Below are positions 1-5,872 of a DNA stretch of 57,780 nt, piece after piece (position 1 is the first letter of the stretch; the number at the start of each line of letters is the position of its first letter). Origin of the DNA: Teredinibacter waterburyi (GTDB taxonomy: Bacteria > Pseudomonadota > Gammaproteobacteria > Pseudomonadales > Cellvibrionaceae). The stretch covers positions 1-57,780 of the forward strand of contig NZ_MRUH01000085.1 in assembly GCF_001922985.1 (NCBI RefSeq), given 5' to 3'. The notes below the pieces were generated by a model. It saw only the letters and a list, made by a program, of their open reading frames with translations. It was not told the origin of the DNA and ran no database searches. The position numbers were made by a program, and so were the translations under genes.

Positions 1-68
1 TGTCGCGCAGCTCCATATTACACAAACGCTCACAGCAAAAATTGCAGGTGAGCTTGGCGTTAACTGCC
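1..68 (+). other. 3' end of an attC-like site (window begins inside it)
   Basis: The segment ahead of the first ORF ends in GGCGTTAACTG. GTTAACT at 59-65 approximates the integron R' core (GTTRRRY). The matching left half would lie outside the window, or is not recognisable here. Read together with the better attC sites downstream, this suggests that the window opens inside a cassette array and that the HD-domain ORF is a cassette. On its own it is weak evidence. Confidence 0.4.
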
Positions 69-80
69 AAGGAATAGTAA

Positions 81-605
81 GTGCCTAACTCAAGAAAAGA
101 AGCATTTAATTTGTTAGAAAAACTTGGTGCACCAGAACATCTAAAGACTCACGTAACACTCGCGGGGGAAGCGGCTGATTTACTTATTGATGCACTAAGA
201 GAACTCGGAGTCGAAATAGATTTTGAGTTTGTTCGCACTGGCGTAGCTATACACGATATAGGAAAGATTCTACATACCAGCGAAATGACTGGCCCAGGTT
301 CAGAGCATGAACCGGAGGGTGAAAAAATTCTTATTAATAACGGTGCCTCACCTAAACTGGCGCGAGCCTGTATGTCCCATGCGCGCCGGGATAAAATGGA
401 TTGTTCTTTTGAAGAATTGATGATCGCACTGTCAGACAAATTATGGAAAGGTACGCGCGTAGAGTCCATCGAACTAGATGTTGTGGATAGAGCCGCGAAT
501 ACCCTACAGAAAGAACGCTTGGATATATTCCCAGAATTAGATTTAAAGTTTGAAGAAATTGCTTCGGGCGGTCACGAAAGGTTACAGCGAAGTGTTGGCA
601 GTTAA
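81..605 (+). CDS. HD-domain phosphohydrolase-like protein (gene cassette)
   Basis: This 174-residue protein has an HD-superfamily pattern: His24, the HDIGK motif (His58-Asp59), His76, His100 and Asp119. These fit a metal-dependent phosphohydrolase active site. No second domain, signal peptide or membrane segment is visible, so it is probably a small cytoplasmic enzyme; the substrate cannot be read from the sequence. The start is GTG at 81, just after an R'-like core (59-65), and the stop overlaps the next attC-like site (AGTTAAC at 600-606). That spacing is typical of integron cassettes, where the ORF fills the cassette. Nucleotidase or (p)ppGpp-type hydrolase activity is possible but unproven. 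Confidence 0.75.
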   Translation: MPNSRKEAFNLLEKLGAPEHLKTHVTLAGEAADLLIDALRELGVEIDFEFVRTGVAIHDIGKILHTSEMTGPGSEHEPEGEKILINNGASPKLARACMSHARRDKMDCSFEELMIALSDKLWKGTRVESIELDVVDRAANTLQKERLDIFPELDLKFEEIASGGHERLQRSVGS

Positions 606-643
606 CAAGGTAATCAACCGAAGTCCGCATTGCGTGGTTAGCA
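600..643 (+). other. attC-like recombination site, short form
   Basis: AGTTAAC (600-606) opens the site and GTTAGCA (637-643) closes it. TAACAAGGTAAT (starting 603) pairs with ATTGCGTGGTTA (629-640) at 9 of 12 positions, leaving a short loop between. It sits exactly between the stop of the HD gene and the start of the next ORF. The cores deviate from RYYYAAC/GTTRRRY, so the call depends on position and dyad symmetry. Confidence 0.5.
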
Positions 644-666
644 CTAAAACACATATTGGAGAATTC

Positions 667-1317
667 ATGATAAAAAGTATTAAGGTCCATCTACTGTTGA
701 TAATAAACGTAACTTTTATCGGTTGCGCTTCCCAAGGAATTAAGCTGACGGCTTACAAAGAAGCGCCAAGCAGTGCCTCAGCCAAAATAATGTTTAAAAA
801 CTCAGACCCATTCTACTATGAAAAAGGGGAGGCTAAAGATGCTTCCTTTATAATTGTCGATTGGATACCAGGCACTTATCGCGATTTCTCTGCAGTTATC
901 TATGATAGCAATGAGATTTGTACAGATGGAAAGGTATTCCCCATTGTTAACGATACTGACAAATCTTTTGATATCAAAGCCGGAGAGCTTCAGACATTTA
1001 TGCTGAATACTTATCACAACACTGAAGATAAAAGGGTTTGGTGTCCGAATAGATTCTCTTTTATACCCCAACAGGGTGAGGAATATACTGTGAAAAACAG
1101 TATACATATCAAAAGTATTGATTACGGGTATTGTCAGGTTGAGGTCTTCGATTCGAGCGGAGATCGCATCGAAATAATTGCCAGGGAAAAAATACCTCCT
1201 CTGTGGACTCAAAGTAGTCCTAGATGTGACAAGTCAGAGATAGAGAAACCAGTACAATCAAAAATATCTAAGCAAAATTTCGAATGTATAATCAAGGTGG
1301 GCGGGTACAAGTGCTAA
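667..1317 (+). CDS. Hypothetical lipoprotein (gene cassette)
   Basis: The 216-residue product starts at ATG 667, preceded by GGAG at about 658-661. The N-terminus is basic then hydrophobic and ends in a lipobox, FIGC (Cys20), so it should be lipid-anchored in the envelope. The mature part contains several cysteines and no domain I recognise. An in-frame upstream extension exists to 550, but it overlaps the previous gene and attC site and has no role. The stop codon lies inside the R''-like core of the next attC site, as in a typical cassette. The function is unknown. Confidence 0.7.
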   Translation: MIKSIKVHLLLIINVTFIGCASQGIKLTAYKEAPSSASAKIMFKNSDPFYYEKGEAKDASFIIVDWIPGTYRDFSAVIYDSNEICTDGKVFPIVNDTDKSFDIKAGELQTFMLNTYHNTEDKRVWCPNRFSFIPQQGEEYTVKNSIHIKSIDYGYCQVEVFDSSGDRIEIIAREKIPPLWTQSSPRCDKSEIEKPVQSKISKQNFECIIKVGGYKC

Positions 1318-1442
1318 CAAGGCCAGTCAGCATCGCCAGCTGCGCGGGCTTGACAGGTTACTCCGCACCTTTTGTGTTTCGCTACGCTCATTTTTACACA
1401 AAAGGTACTCCATGTTAGCTGCCGCTGCTGGCCGCGTTACAT
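1312..1442 (+). other. attC-like site, long form with perfect inner inverted repeat
   Basis: TGCTAAC (1312-1318) opens and GTTACAT (1436-1442) closes a 131-bp element. Outer arms: TAACAAGGCCAG on the left pairs with CTGGCCGCGTTA on the right, with further pairing around AGCTG. Inside is a perfect inverted repeat, ACCTTTTGTGT...ACACAAAAGGT. This long foldable imperfect dyad immediately after an ORF stop is what large chromosomal-integron attC sites look like. Confidence 0.7.
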
Positions 1443-1469
1443 TCAATCTATATAAACAAGAAGTACTAG

Positions 1470-1907
1470 TTGAGAATTGACCCTGTTTTTCAAAAAACCT
1501 ATCCAAAACTATCGAGTTGGATACAAGCAAATCTACCTAAGGTTAAAGTAAAACCTAAGGTTTGGAATGCTTTTAAAAAGTATTCCGAACTTAAAGAGCC
1601 TTCGGCAACATGGGCTATCACTAATGGATATAATCCGGATATAACGTATGCAGTAATGCCTGGTTCGAATGGACGGTTTAATGGCGGGAAGTTTCCAAAC
1701 CGAGTCTATCTGGCAAAATCAATATGTGATCGTTTTGAAAGTGTAGACTTTTCTAACCCTCTAATGCATTTGTTGTTGGAGTCGACAATTTTGCATGAAA
1801 TGGTTCACTGGGGAGATCATAAAGATGGAAAAGACCAAGCAGGTGAGGAGGGAAAAGCTTTTGAGGTGGCTGCATATGGAAAAAATATTAATAGGTATTG
1901 GCGGTAA
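1470..1907 (+). CDS. Zincin-type metallopeptidase toxin-like domain, stand-alone
   Basis: The 145-residue product contains a zinc metalloprotease motif, HEMVH (His109-Glu110...His113), followed by an acidic stretch with Glu132 as possible third ligand. The overall pattern resembles the C-terminal metallopeptidase domains (Tox-MPTase type) at the tips of polymorphic toxins. No signal peptide or delivery domain is present, and the only start is TTG at 1470, so it may be a detached toxin tip. It follows the long attC site and overlaps by 32 bp a lipoprotein gene that would be the natural immunity candidate. The zincin motif is seen directly; toxin activity is inferred. Confidence 0.65.
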   Translation: MRIDPVFQKTYPKLSSWIQANLPKVKVKPKVWNAFKKYSELKEPSATWAITNGYNPDITYAVMPGSNGRFNGGKFPNRVYLAKSICDRFESVDFSNPLMHLLLESTILHEMVHWGDHKDGKDQAGEEGKAFEVAAYGKNINRYWR

Positions 1908-2301
1908 GATATTTCTAACGATTATAGCATTTATAGTTTTATCCTGTTCTACGGAGAGTAATATGAAATTACCAAATACATTGGTAAATAATGTATTTAA
2001 ATTAATCCTTTCAGATGAAGAGTTTCATCAGTATTTGCATCTCGAGCTGGAAGAGCGTAGCCCTATTTTAATAGCAACAAATCACAATATCCCTATAAGT
2101 ACAAAGCCAGATGGCTTCGACGTGGTATTGCACGTCGAGAAAATATCTGAGCTGTATATAGAAGTTGTTAAATTTGTAGTCGAAAGTAATAGCGTTGAGT
2201 TCGAGATTAATTATGAAGTTGAGGGGGTAACCTTTCAGGGCGTTGCATCTAAAAAAAATGGTCAATGGGTTATCCAGAAAAAGTCAATATTTGAATCATG
2301 A
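1876..2301 (+). CDS. Lipoprotein, candidate immunity protein for the metallopeptidase
   Basis: Starting at ATG 1876, this 141-residue protein has a hydrophobic N-terminus ending in the lipobox VLSC (Cys24). The mature part is about 115 residues with alternating hydrophobic strands, and it ends in a GQWVI-type strand reminiscent of NTF2-fold immunity proteins. The gene overlaps the 3' end of the toxin-like gene in another frame, consistent with translational coupling of a toxin-immunity pair. A periplasmic lipid-anchored immunity protein would fit an effector that acts in the periplasm. A longer ORF from 1795 is open, but the lipobox decides the start. Confidence 0.6.
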   Translation: MEKILIGIGGKIFLTIIAFIVLSCSTESNMKLPNTLVNNVFKLILSDEEFHQYLHLELEERSPILIATNHNIPISTKPDGFDVVLHVEKISELYIEVVKFVVESNSVEFEINYEVEGVTFQGVASKKNGQWVIQKKSIFES

Positions 2302-2494
2302 ATCAGTGAATGCTGGAACAGCTGCTCTGGGCCTGCTGATGGTAGCTACACCAATTGGCTGGGTAGGTTTAATTATTGGTGGTGTTGTCGTTGCTGGAGC
2401 CGCCGCAACAGCATCTATTACCACGAACAATATTGTGAAGGGTAAAAATGGCGGTTTGTATGATCAAATTATGGCACGGCTTTCATTACTATGA
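2243..2494 (+). CDS. Small Gly/Ala-rich hydrophobic protein, possible toxin remnant
   Basis: The 83-residue product has a long glycine/alanine-rich hydrophobic stretch (about residues 24-60), then a short polar tail ending near YDQIMARLSLL. Similar segments occur near the C-termini of some contact-dependent or secreted toxins, but I cannot assign a family firmly. The first 20 codons overlap the lipoprotein gene, so the real coding part may begin near 2300 and the ORF may be the tail of a longer gene lost upstream. The next reading frame starts within its last codons (ATG 2491), suggesting a coupled pair. Confidence 0.45.
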   Translation: MHLKKMVNGLSRKSQYLNHESVNAGTAALGLLMVATPIGWVGLIIGGVVVAGAAATASITTNNIVKGKNGGLYDQIMARLSLL

Positions 2495-2792
2495 ATTTTG
2501 AAGATTTTATCTTTGCTTTGGGTTTTTCGGTGGGCTTCTTTCGCTTATCCTGTATGTATTATTCGGTCAAATAACGGTAAGAAGGCTTAGGAAAAACCCA
2601 AAATCCAAGGGTCGGCTAGGGGTTGAGTTTGCAAGTGGCTGGGATATATTTAATGTTGCTCAAGCACTATCGCTCCCGAAGTTTATAACTCGGAAGTTGG
2701 CTGAAAGTCCAATGTCCAACCTCTATGCGAATAGGGATGTGTTAGATGAAAGCACGAATTTATTCGATAGGTGTCTAGCTCGTATATTTTAA
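2491..2792 (+). pseudogene. Membrane protein gene broken by a frameshift
   Basis: From ATG 2491 the frame reads MNFEDFIFALGFSVG and then quickly reaches a stop. The frame one base earlier continues as LLSLILYVLFGQ, then a basic region and the coding-like stretch LGVEFASGWDIFNVAQALSL, ending at TAA 2790-2792. Joined near 2534 they give one protein of about 100 residues with an N-terminal membrane helix. The downstream frame has no ATG, GTG or TTG near its beginning. The gene is therefore either frameshifted or affected by a sequencing error. It may be a companion or immunity gene of the preceding ORF, which its start overlaps. Confidence 0.6.
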
Positions 2793-2794
2793 TA

Positions 2795-2852
2795 GCTTAA
2801 CAAAAACATCCAGCCGAAGCGGAAAAGCGCGCGCCTGCTGTAAGCGTTAACA
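2795..2852 (+). other. attC-like site
   Basis: GCTTAAC (2795-2801) matches RYYYAAC exactly. GCGTTAACA (R'-like GTTAACA at 2846-2852) closes the site. TTAAC/GTTAA and CAGC/GCTG pair across a GC-rich loop. It ends the cassette that carries the toxin-like, lipoprotein and frameshifted genes; no other attC is visible between 1442 and 2795. Confidence 0.55.
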
Positions 2853-2869
2853 ATATTCTAGGAATTATC

Positions 2870-3265
2870 GTGAAGATTAATAAATATTTATTACTTACAT
2901 GCTTTATTATCTCTGCCGCTAGTCACGCGTCAGATTTTAAGAATGACTGGGGATATCTAGACCTTGTTGCGGATGTTGACGACTGCGCAATATTTTTGAT
3001 TAAGAGTGCTGCAGATAACTATCAAAAAAAAGCAATCTCCCCTGCTGCTAGTGAAATTCAACTTCAAGAAGAATTAATGAGTTTTGTTCGTTATGTAGAG
3101 CTTGGATTTCGGGCGCAATGCTATTGTGCAAATGAGATGCTTTATAAGCAGTACAGCAAAGAACAAATTAAGAAACGTAGTACCGGAGTTGATATTGGTA
3201 CGCTATTGAACAGTGAACAATGTATCCGCCAGCGTGATGAGGCCTTTGAGTCACTAAGAAAATAG
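2870..3265 (+). CDS. Small exported hypothetical protein (gene cassette)
   Basis: The 131-residue product starts at GTG 2870, 17 bp after an R'-like core. Residues 1-20 form a Sec signal peptide ending SHA, with a likely cut before Ser21. The mature protein is helical and contains four cysteines (a DDC early on, CYC in the middle and one near the end), so disulfides are possible in the periplasm. No known domain is recognised. The stop lies within the R'' core AGCTAAC (3264-3270) of the next attC-like site. Confidence 0.65.
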   Translation: MKINKYLLLTCFIISAASHASDFKNDWGYLDLVADVDDCAIFLIKSAADNYQKKAISPAASEIQLQEELMSFVRYVELGFRAQCYCANEMLYKQYSKEQIKKRSTGVDIGTLLNSEQCIRQRDEAFESLRK

Positions 3266-3360
3266 CTAACAAAGCTGTACACCTACCCCAAACTAAGCTT
3301 GGCGCTCATCCAACTAGCGCCAATTCTCCCGCTTCGTTTGGGCAAGCCTACGCCGCCCTA
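3264..3360 (+). other. Degenerate attC-like site lacking R'
   Basis: AGCTAAC (3264-3270) overlaps the stop of the preceding cassette ORF and is followed by nested inverted repeats: CCCAAAC with GTTTGGG (ending 3342), and GGCGCT with AGCGCC between them. No GTTA-type right core follows, so the right end seems lost or highly diverged. It is best read as a decayed attC or the left half of a recombined one. Confidence 0.4.
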
Positions 3361-3396
3361 AATATGCCCCACTGAAATACCTGTAACCACTAATGA

Positions 3397-3588
3397 ATCA
3401 GCCATAAAAACCATGAGAGAGCACTATTTCACATAACCATCAGCATAAATAGAGCCCGCCATAGAGAAGGTGCCGACTATGGAAAACTATGCATTACAGC
3501 TTTAAATACTGAAGAATCCCATAGTATTATTGAGCCCGCTGGCATTGTCGCAGAATTTTTACTTAACCCCCTAAACGATAGCAGCTAA
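3397..3588 (+). pseudogene. Start-less cassette ORF remnant ending inside attC
   Basis: Directly after TGA (3394-3396), one frame stays open for 63 codons and terminates at TAA 3586-3588, inside the AGCTAAC core of the next attC. The translation contains a coding-like stretch, GKLCITALNTEESHSIIEPA, then AGIVAEFLLN. No ATG, GTG or TTG starts the frame, so the 5' part is missing or decayed. It explains most of the apparent 370-bp gene gap here. No family is recognised. Confidence 0.4.
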
Positions 3589-3625
3589 CAAGCATGTCAA
3601 CTACGCGGTTACATGGGCGTTAGGC
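3583..3625 (+). other. attC site, compact and well formed
   Basis: AGCTAAC (3583-3589) and GTTAGGC (3619-3625, an exact GTTRRRY match) are the outer cores. CTAACAAGCATGT on the left pairs with ACATGGGCGTTAG on the right, and the inner CAAC/GTT(A) arms differ by one unpaired base, like the extrahelical bases that fix strand choice for the integrase. At 43 bp it is shorter than most described attC sites, but it is the clearest of the array. Confidence 0.65.
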
Positions 3626-3639
3626 AATAAGGTCGTACC

Positions 3640-4209
3640 ATGAATATAATTGGCAAGATTAGATCGCTGTTTTTAAAATCTGATAATCAACATTTGACAA
3701 ATAAAGTTGAGCAGAAAAAAACGTATGAGAGTATCGATATTATCGTAGATACATTCAATTTTTTGATTTCCATCCCTGATGATGAAAATTCCTGGGAAGC
3801 AATTTGTGACAGGTCGGAAAATTTCTTAATTACTGACGACTTTATTGATCTTTCATGGAATAGATTGGCGGATAAGTATGGTTTCAATCATATTTCAGAA
3901 AATATGATTTCTGAAAATGAAGTTGAATTGTCTTATCGTAAAAGTAGTATAAAATATCAATTGAATCATGATCGAGATGACATCATCAGAGCTTATTGCG
4001 CGTTATCAAAGCTTCTAGAAGATGATTTTTATTTGTTTTATTGTACCGATAGTTGGCAGACAAGTGATCTAGCATTTCTTGCAGTGCCTAGCTCTCATAT
4101 TGATTCGTTAAATGATAATGAAAGTAAAAAGATTATTCCTGTACAAGAAAATTTCGATATATTTTTCAATAATGCATTTTCTGATGAATATAAAAATAAC
4201 TATACCTAA
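3640..4209 (+). CDS. Hypothetical acidic protein (gene cassette)
   Basis: The 189-residue protein is acidic and strongly AT-coded, without signal peptide or membrane segment. It begins 14 bp after the R' core of a well-formed attC and stops within the next R'' core (ACCTAAC, 4204-4210). Its size, acidity, cytoplasmic character and neighbours (toxin fragments) resemble immunity proteins of polymorphic toxin systems, but no family signature is visible. Function not assigned. Confidence 0.65.
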   Translation: MNIIGKIRSLFLKSDNQHLTNKVEQKKTYESIDIIVDTFNFLISIPDDENSWEAICDRSENFLITDDFIDLSWNRLADKYGFNHISENMISENEVELSYRKSSIKYQLNHDRDDIIRAYCALSKLLEDDFYLFYCTDSWQTSDLAFLAVPSSHIDSLNDNESKKIIPVQENFDIFFNNAFSDEYKNNYT

Positions 4210-4471
4210 CAAAGCCCGTAACGGCGTCAGCTTCGAAAGTGAATTAAAGATGGTTTTCTCCGACTTCTATACGTACCCAAGTGAAGTCAAGCTAGCTCTT
4301 TTCGATATTATTTTCAACGTCGGAATGACCGACTTAAACAATCAATGGCCAGTCTTTAAAAAAGCTGTTAAAGCGAAGGATTGGTCCACTGCTGCAAAAG
4401 AATCAAACAGAAAACATCCCATCTCGAAAGAAAGAAATAAGTATGTAAGCTTAGCTGACAGCTACGCATAG
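4204..4471 (+). pseudogene. 5'-truncated muramidase-like toxin domain fused to an attC core
   Basis: From ACCTAAC onward the frame encodes about 87 residues (beginning NKARNGVSFE, then YPSEVKLALFDIIFNVGM and WSTAAKESNRK, with RNKYVSLADSY near the end). This pattern matches the C-terminal part of phage-lysozyme/pesticin-like muramidase domains, where ALFDxxFNxG and RN are conserved. The catalytic N-terminal half is absent. The open frame can start at ATG 4112 only by running antiparallel in sense through another gene's frame, so no genuine start exists. It seems to be a gene tail joined exactly at the recombination core. Confidence 0.6.
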
Positions 4472-4525
4472 AGCATCAAAGCGATGTGTTTAAGGTCATA
4501 TTAAAGACCGTATAGACTAAACACG

Positions 4526-4580
4526 CGATATTTTCACACGGATTTTACATCGAGATCATTATAGTGTGTGAAAAATATCG
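4526..4580. promoter_or_regulatory. Inverted repeat upstream of the DJ-1 family gene
   Basis: CGATATTTTCACAC (4526-4539) and GTGTGAAAAATATCG (4566-4580) are inverted copies that differ by one A/T, separated by 26 bp and ending 11 bp before the start codon at 4592. The arrangement could be a two-site operator or an mRNA hairpin over the ribosome-binding region (GAGGGA, 4580-4585). No T-run follows, so a terminator is unlikely. Confidence 0.4.
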
Positions 4581-4591
4581 AGGGACTAGCC

Positions 4592-5662
4592 ATGTTAAAA
4601 AAAACGCTCATAGTATTATCCAGCCTATTGGGCATATTCTTTATGTTCATATTTAGCGTCATAATCATCAGCGGCTCATCAAACGATGAAAACCTCGCCA
4701 ACACCAAACCAGAGGATATTGCCTACCTAGAAAAACCTGCGTCAGGTCGAGGTAAAATTCTTGCTGTGGTCACGAGTACCGGCGAAATCGGGAATACAGG
4801 AATGGAAACGGGGTATGAACTCACAGAACTTTCCCGAGCTTATTATGTGTTTCATACCAATGGATTTGAGGTGGATATTGCCAGTCCAAACGGCGGACGC
4901 CCTCCCGTAGTCATTGACGAAGATGACATAGGAAAATATGACTACGCCTTCATGAACGATATTGCCGCCCAAAAGAAAGTCAACAATAGTATACCGCTTA
5001 ACGAGGTTATCCCAGGTGAGTACAAAGCAGTTTACTTCGTTGGCGGCAAAGGCGCCATGTACGATTTCCCTAACAATAGCAGTATTCAAAAAATAATTAG
5101 GGAATATAATAAAGAGGGAAAAGTGATTTCTGCCATTTGTCACGGTCCCTCGGCCTTTGTGAATGTGATGCTTTCCGATGGAACACCGTTCATCGCCAAT
5201 AAGAACGTAAGCGCATTCACGAATAACGAAGAATTATTTTTGATCCCTAACGCTAAAGAAGTATTCCCATTCCTATTGCAAGACAAACTAACAGAACAAG
5301 GAGCCCTCTTTGAAGAAGGTTCTCTTTACTTAGAACACCTCAGCCAATCAGGCTCAGTGTTGACAGGACAAAACCCATGGTCAATTTGGCCACTGGCCGA
5401 CGCTATCGTCAAAGAGCTTGGTTATTCGCCAAGAAAAAGAGCGAAAACACCAGAAGAACATAGTATTGACATATTACTCACCCTTGATGCAGAAGGTTTA
5501 GATGAGGCAAAAGCCTTGACCCTAGAAGCAATTGAAATATCCCCTCAGGCGATTAAAAAACAGTTAATCACTACTCACGCCCTCATTGCGACACTAAATA
5601 TGGAATTCAAAAAAATGGGACAATTAATTTATCTTCTCTTCTTCGCTGCCGCAGCCACCTAA
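4592..5662 (+). CDS. Membrane-anchored DJ-1/PfpI family protein
   Basis: The 356-residue protein has an N-terminal membrane anchor (about residues 5-28) and a DJ-1/PfpI (class I glutamine-amidotransferase-like) domain from about 55 to 285. Visible motifs are GYELTELSRAYYVF, FVGGKGAMYDFP and the nucleophile elbow AICHGPS with Cys183-His184. These resemble Hsp31-like glyoxalase/chaperone members. About 70 C-terminal residues extend beyond the domain and end in a hydrophobic tail. ATG 4592 with upstream GAGGGA is preferred over a GTG at 4568 that lies inside the inverted repeat. The anchor puts the domain in the periplasm or at the membrane, unusual for the family. The substrate is unknown. Confidence 0.8.
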   Translation: MLKKTLIVLSSLLGIFFMFIFSVIIISGSSNDENLANTKPEDIAYLEKPASGRGKILAVVTSTGEIGNTGMETGYELTELSRAYYVFHTNGFEVDIASPNGGRPPVVIDEDDIGKYDYAFMNDIAAQKKVNNSIPLNEVIPGEYKAVYFVGGKGAMYDFPNNSSIQKIIREYNKEGKVISAICHGPSAFVNVMLSDGTPFIANKNVSAFTNNEELFLIPNAKEVFPFLLQDKLTEQGALFEEGSLYLEHLSQSGSVLTGQNPWSIWPLADAIVKELGYSPRKRAKTPEEHSIDILLTLDAEGLDEAKALTLEAIEISPQAIKKQLITTHALIATLNMEFKKMGQLIYLLFFAAAAT

Positions 5663-5872
5663 CATCAGGTTGAATGAACGATTAATGTATGAAGGCGCCC
5701 TAAATGCTTTTATTATCTTTTTGCTACACGCTCCACCGCTTATTAATATTGGCTAGGGTATGTGATTATGATATTTTTTAGCTATATTTTATCATCTGGA
5801 CCGATTTGATACTTATACACCATTTTTCTCCAAGCAGAATGACTTGAGATTACCCCAAACGAGAAAAAAGAA

